NCBI GenBank assembly: GCA_020636535.1
Contig: JACJXT010000011.1
Location: forward strand, 1,116,001-1,180,000
DNA from: Chitinophagales bacterium
GTDB taxonomy: Bacteria > Bacteroidota > Bacteroidia > Chitinophagales > JADIYW01
Reading direction: 5' to 3'
DNA length: 64,000 nt
This document shows positions 7,823 to 17,114 of this stretch, piece by piece. The notes below the pieces were generated by a model. That model ran no database searches and was not told the DNA's origin. It worked only from the letters and a program-made list of their open reading frames with translations. Made by a program: the position numbers and the translations under genes. The number at the start of each line of letters is the position of its first letter. Position 1 is the first letter of the stretch.

Positions 7823-10246
7823 ATGAATATACACGCTCAAGGTGCAGAATTTTTCTATGGTAAATTAGGTCATTTCTTTATAATTCTTAGTTTTTGCTTT
7901 GCATTATTATCAGCAGTAAGTTATTTTTTAGCAGCTTCAACTAAAGATATTTTACAACAACAAAACTGGATAAAACTCGGACGCACAAGTTTCATCATTC
8001 ATGTATTTGGTATTATCAGCGTATTTGTAGTGTTCTATTTTATATTACTACAACACCAATTTCAATATAAATATGTATGGCAACACTCATCAAAAGAATT
8101 GCCTTTTTATTTTGTGTTTTCGGCAATGTGGGCAGGACAAGAAGGTAGTACACTACTATGGATGTTTTGGCATGCTATCTTAGGATTAGTACTCATCTTT
8201 AAAGCCAAAGAATACGAATCGCCAGTGTTGAGTTTTATGGCTTTAGCACAAGTATTACTAGGTTCAATGTTGCTTGGAGTGTATATTTTCAACTACAAAA
8301 TGGGTTCAAGTCCATTTGCTTTGTTAAAAGATACGATGGATATTCCAATCTTCAAAATGAATCCAAATTACATTCCAGAAGACGGAACAGGACTAAATCC
8401 ATCACTACAAAATTATTGGATGGTCATACATCCACCAACACTATTTTTAGGATTTGCATCAACAGCAATTCCAGCAGCTTATGCCTTTGCTTCACTTTGG
8501 AAAAAAGATTTCAAAAATTGGTTAACAGCAGTATCGCCTTGGGCTTTATTTTCTTTAATGATTTTAGGTGCTGGAATTTTAATGGGAGGTGCTTGGGCTT
8601 ACGAAGCACTTAATTTTGGTGGATTTTGGGCTTGGGATCCAGTCGAAAACGCATCATTAGTACCTTGGTTATTACTAGCAGCAGCAATTCATACATTAAT
8701 GGCAGCTAAAAAAACAGGATATTCACTAACTGCTACCTATATTTTGTTTTTCGCTTCTTTTATATTGGTGATGTATTCTTCATTTCTAACAAAAAGTGGT
8801 GTTTTAGGCGATGCATCAGTACATTCTTTTACAGATATGGGAATGAGTGGACAATTACTATTGTGCATCTTTGCATTTTTATTTCCTTTATTTGGCTTGT
8901 TGATTTATAGATTGACAAAAAAAGAAATTCCTACACCAGAAAAAGAAGAAGCTACAAGCTCTAGAGAGTTTTGGTTGTTTATTGGTAGTTTAATTTTTGC
9001 ATTGTCAGCGATGCATATTATAGTACTAACTTCATTTCCTGTAATTAATAAGTTGCCTTTTTTAACGAAAGATTTAGCACCACCATCAAACATAAAAGCA
9101 CACTACAACAATGTACAAATTTGGTTAGCCATTTTTGTAGCAATAGGTTCTGCTGTAACACAATTCTTTAAATATAAACATAGTGATTATAAACAGATAT
9201 TTAAAAAATTATTATTAAGTTTCATAATGGCTGTTGTAGTAAGTACTATATTTATAATTATCTATAAATTATATAAATTCGATTATATTTTATTGTTAGT
9301 TGCTGCTTGGTTTAGTGTAATTGCTAACGCAGATTACATCCTTAATGTACTAAAAAGAAAAATTAAATTTTCTGGTGGTTCAGTTACACATATTGGTTTT
9401 GCTTTGATGTTGATTGGTATATTAATTTCTAATGGCAAACAAGAAGTTATTTCTATTAATAAATATGGAATTGATTATGGTTCTGGTTTTTCTACGGATG
9501 AAATTGCAGAAAATGTGTTGCTCTACAAAGATGAACCAGAATTAATGGGAAAATATAGAGTTACTTATTTAGGTGATTCATCTGCTGATAACAATATATA
9601 TTTTAATGTTAGATACGAAGAGTTAAACAAACAAGGAAAAGTAAAAAAATCTTTTGTACTACATCCTAATATTTTAATGAATTCAAAAATGGGTAACAAT
9701 CCAGTACCATCTACAAGAAAAACATTGTTGAGCGATTTATATACACATGTTACAGCAGTTCCTTTAAAAGAAGATGGTTCACCAAGCGATTCTATCTCTA
9801 AAAAAACATATACAGTTGCAGTTGGCGATACTATTGCTTTGTCTAATGCAATGGCAGTTATTGCTGGTGTAAATCCACATGCTACAATAGATAGTTTTGA
9901 AATGCTTGCTGATGATATTGCACTAGGTTTAGACATTCAGTATGTACGATTAGATACAGTTGCTATGTTAGAACCAATCTATTTTATTAGAGATTTAATG
10001 GCGACTTCAATTGCTGATGAATATCCTAAAGATGACATTAAATTTGCAGTAACTAAACTATTACCAGAAACCAAACAGTTTGAGTTAGTAGTAGAACAAA
10101 AAATAAGAAAATATATTATTATGAAAGCTATTAAATTTCCACTAATTAATTTTTTGTGGTTTGGAATAGTTATTATGATGATAGGTATTTTTATTAGTTT
10201 GAGAAAAGCAATTCAGGATAGAAAATTACGCCATGCAAGGAATTAA
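7823..10246 (+). CDS. ccmF: CcmF-like cytochrome c heme lyase subunit
   Basis: 807 residues with many membrane segments. It carries the tryptophan-rich heme-handling motif of the CcmF/CcsA family, GGFWAWDPVENASLVPW, at about 265-281, and NYWMVIHPPTLFLGFAS at about 198. The N-terminal half holds most of the membrane helices. The C-terminal half contains a large soluble domain (about 530-770) and a final helix before the basic C-terminus. It would ligate heme delivered by CcmE to apocytochrome c on the periplasmic side. The length is longer than a typical CcmF of about 650 residues and is common in Bacteroidota. It overlaps the next gene by 14 bases. Confidence 0.93.
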   Translation: MNIHAQGAEFFYGKLGHFFIILSFCFALLSAVSYFLAASTKDILQQQNWIKLGRTSFIIHVFGIISVFVVFYFILLQHQFQYKYVWQHSSKELPFYFVFSAMWAGQEGSTLLWMFWHAILGLVLIFKAKEYESPVLSFMALAQVLLGSMLLGVYIFNYKMGSSPFALLKDTMDIPIFKMNPNYIPEDGTGLNPSLQNYWMVIHPPTLFLGFASTAIPAAYAFASLWKKDFKNWLTAVSPWALFSLMILGAGILMGGAWAYEALNFGGFWAWDPVENASLVPWLLLAAAIHTLMAAKKTGYSLTATYILFFASFILVMYSSFLTKSGVLGDASVHSFTDMGMSGQLLLCIFAFLFPLFGLLIYRLTKKEIPTPEKEEATSSREFWLFIGSLIFALSAMHIIVLTSFPVINKLPFLTKDLAPPSNIKAHYNNVQIWLAIFVAIGSAVTQFFKYKHSDYKQIFKKLLLSFIMAVVVSTIFIIIYKLYKFDYILLLVAAWFSVIANADYILNVLKRKIKFSGGSVTHIGFALMLIGILISNGKQEVISINKYGIDYGSGFSTDEIAENVLLYKDEPELMGKYRVTYLGDSSADNNIYFNVRYEELNKQGKVKKSFVLHPNILMNSKMGNNPVPSTRKTLLSDLYTHVTAVPLKEDGSPSDSISKKTYTVAVGDTIALSNAMAVIAGVNPHATIDSFEMLADDIALGLDIQYVRLDTVAMLEPIYFIRDLMATSIADEYPKDDIKFAVTKLLPETKQFELVVEQKIRKYIIMKAIKFPLINFLWFGIVIMMIGIFISLRKAIQDRKLRHARN

Positions 10247-11033
10247 AACAATTTCTTTTATTGGAAGTGGTAATGTGGCAACACATTTGGCAAAAGAACT
10301 CTATTTAAAAGGTTATACTATTCAACAAATTTGTAGCAGATATTTAGAAAATGCTAATATTTTAGCTAATCAAGTTGAAGCACAAGGAATTGACCATTTA
10401 GATGCATTAGATACTACTGTCGATTTAATTTTTTGTTGTACTAAAGATGATTTAATTAAAAAGATTATTAATCGAATTGTTGATACTAATAACATTCATG
10501 CTATTGTACATACTTCAGGAACAGTTGGTTTAGAAGTGTTTAATGATTTTGAAGATAAAATAATTAATAAAGGAATTTTTTATCCATTGCAATCGTTTTC
10601 TAAAACAGTGCCAGTTAATTTTAAAACTATTCCAATTGGTATTACAACGACCAATAATTTATTTGAAGCACAGTTACTACAAATTGCCAATACTATTTCA
10701 GAAAAAGCATTTGTTATTACAGATAACGACAGAAAACATTTGCATTTGTCTGCTGTTTTGGTCAATAATTTTACCAATCATTTGTTTGCATTAGGTCAAC
10801 AATATTGCGAACAACATCAGTTAGATTTTAAATTGCTATTGCCATTAATTCAACAAACTATACAAAGAATTGAAACCATTGCTCCAATTAATGCACAAAC
10901 TGGACCAGCTAAACGAAAAGATTTTGAAATTATTAATAATCATATCAATATGTTAAATAATAATGAGTTGGTTCAAGCTATTTATATTTCGCTAACTAAT
11001 AGTATCTTAGATTTCTATAAAGATTCAGAATAA
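10233..11033 (+). CDS. Rossmann-fold protein, DUF2520 / F420-dependent NADP reductase-like
   Basis: 266 residues. The N-terminal NAD(P)-binding motif is ISFIGSGNVATHLAKELYLKG (GxGNxA at about 9-14). The VHTSGTVGLEVF segment and the FYPLQSFSK motif in the middle are characteristic of DUF2520-type dehydrogenase-like proteins. The C-terminal helical domain includes HLHLSAVLVNNFTNHLFALGQQYC. The substrate is unknown. It starts inside the 3' end of the ccmF-like gene (14-base overlap) and is followed 11 bases later by mutS2, so it belongs to the same transcription unit. Confidence 0.85.
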   Translation: MQGIKTISFIGSGNVATHLAKELYLKGYTIQQICSRYLENANILANQVEAQGIDHLDALDTTVDLIFCCTKDDLIKKIINRIVDTNNIHAIVHTSGTVGLEVFNDFEDKIINKGIFYPLQSFSKTVPVNFKTIPIGITTTNNLFEAQLLQIANTISEKAFVITDNDRKHLHLSAVLVNNFTNHLFALGQQYCEQHQLDFKLLLPLIQQTIQRIETIAPINAQTGPAKRKDFEIINNHINMLNNNELVQAIYISLTNSILDFYKDSE

Positions 11034-11044
11034 ACTAACAAGCA

Positions 11045-13447
11045 ATGAATGTTAAAGGAATACATATTTATCCAAATAAATTGTTAGAACAACTTAATTT
11101 CGATTTTATTCTACAACAACTAATGTCTAATTGTATAGGTAGTTTAGGACGAAGTTATTTAGCTACACAAGATTTCTTTACGAATGAAGATAAATTAAAA
11201 GAAGCACTACAAGCAACTCACGAAGTACAACAATTAATTATACTCAATAAAAAATTACCTTTTTCTGGTTTCGATGAATTGCCTTTTTTAAATCAAGCAA
11301 CAATAGAAAACTATGTATTAGATATTGAACAAATTATTCAGTTGTATTATGCATCATTGAGTTTTCAACAGCTATATAAATTATTACATCAAAAAGAATT
11401 ACAAACACAATGCGAAGTATTATATGATAGTATAAAAAATATTAATTTAGTTGATGATGTGATTTTGTCTATTCAAAAGACTATACACATCGACCAAAAA
11501 ATTATTAATGAAAGTGTTTCACCAAAGCTCAATAGTATTAGAAGTGAAATTAGACAAACACAACATAAAATTCAGTCAGTTTTTAATAAAGCATTACTAC
11601 ATTACAAGCAACAAGATTTTTTGGCAGACACTCAAGAAACGGTACGAAATTCAAGACGAGTTTTAGCAGTGCGTAGTGAGTTTAAACGACAAATTAAAGG
11701 CATTATTGTTGATGAAAGTAATAACGGAACCATTACTTTTATTGAACCAGAACAAACTGTAGCACTGAATAATGAATTGTTAGTTTTATTTAGCGAAGAA
11801 AAAAGAGAAATCTATAAAATTTTAGCTACACTTACTAAAAATATTCAACCATTTATTAGTGATATTCATATACAATTAATTTTTTTAGCTTATTGGGATA
11901 GCTTGCAAGCCAAAGCAAATTATGCACTACAAAATCAACTGACAATTGCTAGTGTAAGTAAAGAAAAATCAATATATTTAAAAAACTTTATTCATCCAGT
12001 ACTACAATATCATCATCAAAAAAATAAAAAACCTATTGTAGCCAACACGCTTTGGTTAGATAAAACAAATAATTTTTTGGTGATAAGTGGACCAAATGCT
12101 GGTGGAAAATCTATCGTATTAAAATCAGTAGGTTTAATTCAGTTGATGTTCCAATTCGGTATGGCAATTCCAGTAGAAGAAGGCAGTCATTTACCTTGTT
12201 TACAGCATTTTTTTATAGATATTGGCGACGAACAATCTATCGAAAATGATGTGAGTACTTATAGTGCACATCTACAAAAAATGAAATACTTTCTACAACA
12301 TGCTAATGGTAAAACACTTATTTTGTTAGATGAATTAGGTGTAGGTACTGATCCAAGTTTAGGTGGTGCAATGGCCGAAGCAATTATTCAGTTGCTACAA
12401 CAAAAACATTGCTTGGCTGTTATTACAACACATTTTAATAATATTAAATTGTTTGCAGCACAAACCAACGGATTTCAAAGTGCAGCTATGGCTTTCGATA
12501 AACAAAATCTAAAACCATTGTATCAATTGCAAATAGGACAACCAGGAAGTTCTTTTACTTTTGAAATTGCCAAACAATCTAATTTACCAAATGATGTGAT
12601 TCAGTTAGCAAAAGAAAAAACAGGCATTAATAATAAAGTTTTAGATGAAACTTTGTCTGATGTTCAAATAGAAAAACAATATATAAAAGGTTTACGAAAG
12701 AATGTTCAAAAAAAAGAACAACAACTAACTGATTTAGTAGCTAACTACGAACAATTAAAAAAAGATTTAGAAAAAGAAAAAAAGAAATTGATTAAGAGTC
12801 ATCAGCAGAAATTGTTAGAAGCATTTAACGAACAAAGCAGAGCTCTAGAAAAAATGATGCGTGATTGGAAAGAAAGCGAAAACAAAAAAGAACAGTTTAC
12901 AAACATCAGACAGTTTATTGACGATAAACGAATAGATATTGAAAAGAATATCACTCAAGAAGAACAACAAGCGTTTAAAGCTACAAAAGGTACTATTGAA
13001 GTTGGTAATAAAGTAAAATTAGAAGATGGAATTGAAGTAGGTGAGGTGCTACAAATCAATGGTAAAAAAGCGACGGTTTTATTTGGACAAATGAAAACAA
13101 CAGTTAAATTAAGTCAGTTGCAAAAAATAACAGAAACTACAAAAAAACAAAATAACAATACGAATACTTCATATACTTCTAAAAATATTACTGAAAAAAG
13201 TATCTTCGACTACGAATTAGACATTAGAGGTTTAATGAAAGACGAAGCATTTACAGCATTAGATAATTTCTTCGATAAAGCATTAATGTATGGCATTTCT
13301 AAAGTAAAAATTGTACACGGAAGAGGCAGTGGTGCATTGCGAACAGCAGTACAAAATTATCTTAAAAATTATCCATTTATAGCACAATACTACTACGAAA
13401 AAGAACAATTTGGTGGCAACGGAGCAACCATAGCAGAGTTAAAGTAG
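11045..13447 (+). CDS. mutS2: Endonuclease MutS2
   Basis: 800 residues in MutS2 order. An N-terminal helical core precedes the MutS-type ATPase, with Walker A SGPNAGGKSIVLKSVGL at about 349, DIGDEQSIENDVSTYSAHL, Walker B LILLDELGVGTDP and TTHF. A coiled-coil region at about 535-640 follows, and the C-terminus is a Smr nuclease domain (about 715-800) with LDIRGLMKDEAF and the HGRGSGALR loop. MutS2 acts on branched DNA or collided ribosomes, not in mismatch repair. The last 57 bases recur downstream of the following gene (14195-14251), evidence of an insertion beside this gene. Confidence 0.96.
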   Translation: MNVKGIHIYPNKLLEQLNFDFILQQLMSNCIGSLGRSYLATQDFFTNEDKLKEALQATHEVQQLIILNKKLPFSGFDELPFLNQATIENYVLDIEQIIQLYYASLSFQQLYKLLHQKELQTQCEVLYDSIKNINLVDDVILSIQKTIHIDQKIINESVSPKLNSIRSEIRQTQHKIQSVFNKALLHYKQQDFLADTQETVRNSRRVLAVRSEFKRQIKGIIVDESNNGTITFIEPEQTVALNNELLVLFSEEKREIYKILATLTKNIQPFISDIHIQLIFLAYWDSLQAKANYALQNQLTIASVSKEKSIYLKNFIHPVLQYHHQKNKKPIVANTLWLDKTNNFLVISGPNAGGKSIVLKSVGLIQLMFQFGMAIPVEEGSHLPCLQHFFIDIGDEQSIENDVSTYSAHLQKMKYFLQHANGKTLILLDELGVGTDPSLGGAMAEAIIQLLQQKHCLAVITTHFNNIKLFAAQTNGFQSAAMAFDKQNLKPLYQLQIGQPGSSFTFEIAKQSNLPNDVIQLAKEKTGINNKVLDETLSDVQIEKQYIKGLRKNVQKKEQQLTDLVANYEQLKKDLEKEKKKLIKSHQQKLLEAFNEQSRALEKMMRDWKESENKKEQFTNIRQFIDDKRIDIEKNITQEEQQAFKATKGTIEVGNKVKLEDGIEVGEVLQINGKKATVLFGQMKTTVKLSQLQKITETTKKQNNNTNTSYTSKNITEKSIFDYELDIRGLMKDEAFTALDNFFDKALMYGISKVKIVHGRGSGALRTAVQNYLKNYPFIAQYYYEKEQFGGNGATIAELK
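13391..13447 (+). repeat. 57-bp direct repeat, copy 1 (3' end of mutS2)
   Basis: These last 57 bases of mutS2, including the stop codon, occur again base for base at 14195-14251, about 800 bases downstream. The two copies enclose the pRiA4b-like gene. Confidence 0.95.
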
Positions 13448-13567
13448 ATTAACAATCAATTTTTATCAACTAATTTAAATTTATTGTTGATGTTTATTTT
13501 TTAATATTGTATCAAGATAAGTTGAATTATATTTAAATTTGATACAGTAGTTTTAAAATAATTTTAT

Positions 13568-14164
13568 ATGCCAAAACAAATTTATCAAATACAAATAGCA
13601 TTAGTAGGTTTTAAACCTAAAATTTGGAGAAGAATTTTAGTGCCATCAGATTTACTATTATCAGATTTTCATTTAATTATACAAACTACTATGGGATGGT
13701 ATAATTGTCACTTACATCATTTTATAAAAAATAAAACATTCTATTCTATAAAAGTGCCAGAAGATGATTTCTTTTGGAATGATTCAGAGGATATTGATTA
13801 TAAAGCAAAAAAGCTTAAAATAGCTGATTTATTAAAAACTATAAAAGACAAAATTAAATACGAGTATGATTTTGGTGATAGTTGGGAACATGATATAATT
13901 TTAGAAAATATATTACCTTTTGATGATAAAGTAAAATATCCAGTCTGTATAAAAGGCAAAATGAATTGTCCACCAGAAGACTGTGGCGGTGTTTGGGGCT
14001 ATTATGATTTTCTCGAAATTATAAAAAATCCAAAGCATCCAGATTATAAAGAAATAATGGAATGGATGGGAGATGAAGCATTTGATCCAGAATTTTTTAA
14101 TATAGATGAAGTTAATGAATTATTGCAAGAGAAGGATTATGGCTCTTTTGAATTATTTGATTGA
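13568..14164 (+). CDS. Plasmid pRiA4b ORF-3 family protein
   Basis: 198 residues with the hallmarks of the pRiA4b ORF-3-like family. It opens with YQIQIALVGFKPKIWRRILVPSD, then has FHLIIQTTMGWYNCHLHHF and YEYDFGDSWEHDIILE at about 98-113. A late block with PPEDCGGVWGYYDFLEIIKNPKHPDY is followed by an acidic tail. The biochemical role is unknown, and the family is widespread on plasmids and in variable genome regions. It lies alone between two 57-base copies of the mutS2 3' end, so I read it as a gene that arrived by insertion. About 120 bases separate it from mutS2, so it probably has its own promoter. Confidence 0.88.
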   Translation: MPKQIYQIQIALVGFKPKIWRRILVPSDLLLSDFHLIIQTTMGWYNCHLHHFIKNKTFYSIKVPEDDFFWNDSEDIDYKAKKLKIADLLKTIKDKIKYEYDFGDSWEHDIILENILPFDDKVKYPVCIKGKMNCPPEDCGGVWGYYDFLEIIKNPKHPDYKEIMEWMGDEAFDPEFFNIDEVNELLQEKDYGSFELFD

Positions 14165-14194
14165 TTTATAGTTAGATAAATAGTACCAAAAGTG

Positions 14195-14251
14195 TACTAC
14201 GAAAAAGAACAATTTGGTGGCAACGGAGCAACCATAGCAGAGTTAAAGTAG
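14195..14251 (+). repeat. 57-bp direct repeat, copy 2 (duplicated mutS2 tail)
   Basis: Identical to 13391-13447. Here it is a non-coding remnant after the pRiA4b-like gene and would be the original downstream junction of mutS2 before the insertion. Confidence 0.95.
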
Positions 14252-14283
14252 TAACTGTAAGCATATAAATAATTTTCAAAAAT

Positions 14284-14772
14284 TTACTTTCGTACTAAAT
14301 GCAAATAAGTACTATCGTATTCATTTTTGGCATCTTTGGCTACAAATATTTTTTCCTGAACTATCCATTGTGCATCATCAAATTCAAAAAAAGCATCAGC
14401 TTCAATTTCGGTATGCACTAAGGTTAAATGCAAATCAGTACAATAGGGCATGGTTAAAGTATAAATTGTAGCACCACCAATTACATAAAGTGTTTCTTCT
14501 TTTTGTTCAACAGCGTAATACAGAGCTGCTTCTAAATCATTAAATAAAACGCAATCTTTAGGTGCTTCTTTTAAAGTATTAGATAAAATAATATTGGTTC
14601 TGTTAGGCAATGCTTTTCCAATCGACTCGTAAGTTTTTCGTCCCATTAAAATACAATGACCACTGGTTAATTGTTTAAATCGCTTTAAATCATCAGACAA
14701 ATGCCATAACAACTGATTGTCTTTACCAATAGCTCCATTTTCTGCTGCTGCTACTATTAATGCAATTTTCAT
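14284..14772 (-). CDS. folA: Dihydrofolate reductase
   Basis: 162 residues, normal length. It begins MKIALIVAAAENGAIGKDNQLLWHLSDDLKRFKQLT, with the acidic substrate-binding residue in LSDDLKRF. GRKTYESIGKALPNRTNIILS and YVIGGATIYTLTMPYCTDLHLT follow in the expected order for the NADPH-binding and substrate regions. It reduces dihydrofolate to tetrahydrofolate. It lies about 130 bases downstream of thyA on the same strand, a natural pairing because thymidylate synthase produces the dihydrofolate that this enzyme recycles. Confidence 0.96.
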   Translation of the reverse strand: MKIALIVAAAENGAIGKDNQLLWHLSDDLKRFKQLTSGHCILMGRKTYESIGKALPNRTNIILSNTLKEAPKDCVLFNDLEAALYYAVEQKEETLYVIGGATIYTLTMPYCTDLHLTLVHTEIEADAFFEFDDAQWIVQEKIFVAKDAKNEYDSTYLHLVRK

Positions 14773-14845
14773 ACAAATGCAAATTACACATTACTTGCTG
14801 TAATAAAAGAGATTTGTACAAAATTTTTCTAAAGCACTGCAATCT

Positions 14846-14872
14846 TCTGCGAATGTCTGCGTTGTCTGCGGG
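14846..14872. repeat. Short TCTGCG repeat fragment between thyA and folA
   Basis: Three TCTGCG units spaced 9-10 bases apart lie in the thyA-folA gap. Similar intergenic TCTGCG repeats are common in Bacteroidota genomes. I see no gene function. Confidence 0.4.
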
Positions 14873-14901
14873 AAAATATTTGCAAACTATTCCGAATGTA
14901 A

Positions 14902-15783
14902 TTATACAGCCACTACTGCTTTTATACTTGGATGATGAACATAGTTTTCTAATGTAAAATCATCATATGTAAAATCAAATATATTTTTTACTGCTGGATT
15001 GATTTTCATTTGTGGCAAATCGTAAGGTGTTCTACTCAATTGTAAATTAACTTGTTCTATATGATTGGTATATATATGAGCATCACCAAAAGAATGAACA
15101 AAATCACCTAATTGTAAATCACATACTTGAGCCAACATCATGGTTAATAAAGCATAAGAAGCAATATTAAACGGAACACCTAAAAAGGCATCAGCACTTC
15201 TTTGATACAATTGGCAACTTAGCTTACCATCAACTACATAAAACTGAAACAAAGAATGACAAGGTGGTAAAGTCATTTGTTCTATGTCGGCAACATTCCA
15301 AGCAGAAATAATATGTCTTCTAGAATCTGGATTATTTTTTAGTTGATGTACTAAATTAGCAATTTGGTCTATTTCACCACCATTACCATCAGGCCAATGT
15401 CGCCATTGATAACCATACACAGGACCTAATTCGCCAAATGCCAAAGCAAAATCATCATCTTCGGCAATTTTACTAGCAAATTCTTTCATGCTTTCGCCAT
15501 TAAATGCCAAGCTTTTTTTATACTTTTCATAAGGCCAATCGTTCCAAATACCAACACCATGCTTACACAAATACTGAATATTGGTATCGCCAGCCAAAAA
15601 CCACAACAATTCGTGAATGATAGATTTTAAATGCACTGACTTAGTGGTTAAAAGAGGAAATCCTTGGTTTAAATCAAATCGCATTTGATAGCCAAAAACG
15701 CTAATAGTGCCAGTGCCAGTTCTATCTTCTTTTTTCGTGCCATTATCTAAAATGTGTTGTAGAAAATTTTGATAAGTTTTCAT
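14902..15783 (-). CDS. thyA: Thymidylate synthase
   Basis: 293 residues. The folate-dependent ThyA motifs are all present: DRTGTGTISVFGYQMRFDL, LLWFLAGDTNIQYL, VYGYQWRHW, the nucleophile in LPPCHSLFQFYV (Cys175), QRSADAFLGVPFNIASYALL and FGDAHIYTNH. It methylates dUMP to dTMP with methylene-tetrahydrofolate. It is about 30 residues longer than the E. coli enzyme because of an extra segment at about 85-115, a feature of many ThyA proteins outside Enterobacteria. It lies upstream of folA on the same strand. Confidence 0.97.
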   Translation of the reverse strand: MKTYQNFLQHILDNGTKKEDRTGTGTISVFGYQMRFDLNQGFPLLTTKSVHLKSIIHELLWFLAGDTNIQYLCKHGVGIWNDWPYEKYKKSLAFNGESMKEFASKIAEDDDFALAFGELGPVYGYQWRHWPDGNGGEIDQIANLVHQLKNNPDSRRHIISAWNVADIEQMTLPPCHSLFQFYVVDGKLSCQLYQRSADAFLGVPFNIASYALLTMMLAQVCDLQLGDFVHSFGDAHIYTNHIEQVNLQLSRTPYDLPQMKINPAVKNIFDFTYDDFTLENYVHHPSIKAVVAV

Positions 15784-15900
15784 GTGGTTAAAATAGACAT
15801 TCTAGTTTGAAAAACTAAAAAGGAATAGAAAATATTATTAACAACTAGTAGTATTTGGGTTTTAAAGAAAATATTATTCTTTGATAAAGATTGATTGTAT

Positions 15901-16734
15901 TTAATGAATTACCTCAAATGTTAAAATATCATCAGTAGTAACATATTGTTTAATTATATGAGTGAAGTCAAGCGGTGTATTGTTCTTTATTTCTGTCCAA
16001 AACTCAACAATGCTCCAATCTTTTACATAATTATCTTGTAGTTGAAACAGAATCTCTAATCGTTTGTCAATTCCTGCATCATTTCTAAATAATTGTAAAT
16101 ATATCAAATCTGGATGTACTATTTCAAATCGCAAAGTATCTGAAGTAATAGAATTTCCTAACAAAGTTTTAAGATTTTCTAAACTAATATTATATAAGTT
16201 TATAAATCTCAGATTTTTGTATAGAAAAGCTACTTTTTTATTTTCATCAATTTTAAGTAACTTTTCTTTATACTTCTGCGAAAGTTTAGGTGGAAAATCA
16301 ATCATTAATGAATTTATTATTTTTGAATTAGAGCTTTCAGTATTAAAATAAATGTTTAATTCTACGGTGTCATTATCTCTTATAGAATCACTTAGTAATG
16401 TAAAATCTTGCCAAAAATTAGTAGTGTCAAAATTGTAAGAATGTTTATATATATTGAGTAATTGTCTATTAGCACTTCTAAGTTTAAAATCAGTAGTATC
16501 TAACCTATTTGTATATTTTAATATTGGGAATATAGGTATTTTTGCAATGTAATTTCCTTTACTATCTGTATGTACAAGGTTATATAAACTAGTATTGCTT
16601 ATCACAAATGAATCATTAGACATAACATAACTATTGAAATAAACTTTTCCTTTTAAATAATAAGTATCTTTTCCAAAAGATGTCTTAAGGCATATTATTA
16701 ATGGAATTAATATTAACAACAGTTTTTTCATCAA
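15901..16734 (-). CDS. Secreted protein of unknown function
   Basis: 277 residues with a clear signal peptide (KKLLLILIPLIICLKTSFG). The next segment, YYLKGKVYFN...NTSLYNLVHTDSKGNYIAKIP, resembles the start of a carboxypeptidase-regulatory-like beta-sandwich. The remainder is Asn/Leu-rich and contains KLSQKYKEKLLKIDENKK, with no catalytic motif I recognise. It is probably periplasmic or surface-exposed. It stands alone: thyA is about 115 bases downstream on the same strand, and the opposite side is a gene-poor stretch. The function is unknown. Confidence 0.65.
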   Translation of the reverse strand: MMKKLLLILIPLIICLKTSFGKDTYYLKGKVYFNSYVMSNDSFVISNTSLYNLVHTDSKGNYIAKIPIFPILKYTNRLDTTDFKLRSANRQLLNIYKHSYNFDTTNFWQDFTLLSDSIRDNDTVELNIYFNTESSNSKIINSLMIDFPPKLSQKYKEKLLKIDENKKVAFLYKNLRFINLYNISLENLKTLLGNSITSDTLRFEIVHPDLIYLQLFRNDAGIDKRLEILFQLQDNYVKDWSIVEFWTEIKNNTPLDFTHIIKQYVTTDDILTFEVIH

Positions 16735-17114
16735 GGCGTCTTTTAAAGAAAACGACTATTTTCTAATATTTATTATCTATAACTAGTTTCGTATCATGTA
16801 TAAATATAAAATATTGGCATTGATTCTTTTTAGCCAGAAATAACAGGAATTAAAACACCTACACTTCTTTACTTTCTTTAACTATAAAGCCATTAGCTTT
16901 GTATTCTTAATAAATAGCCATATGTTTGCCAACATTTTATGAGGAAAACCTTTATCATATTATTGTATTGTCTTTATCACTATTTGCTTGTAACAAGAGC
17001 TATCAACAAGCATTAAAATCCAATGCAGTAACTTACTCACTAGAAAGGAATACATACAAGCTACTAAACAATAACAATGTTTTACATAATCCATTATTTT
17101 TGGTATACTTGTAA
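16735..17114 (+). other. Gene-poor stretch with a possible frameshifted lipoprotein relic
   Basis: No intact gene. An ATG at 16939 opens MRKTFIILL, a plausible signal peptide start, but the hydrophobic stretch with a lipobox-like LSLSLFACNKS lies in another frame and stops at about 17112. This could be the broken N-terminus of a lipoprotein gene, or chance. Confidence 0.3.

Noticed and set aside
13450..13500. Strong terminator behind mutS2
   Set aside because: Only a six-base stem (ATCAAC/GTTGAT) with a long AT loop is visible, which is too weak to call.
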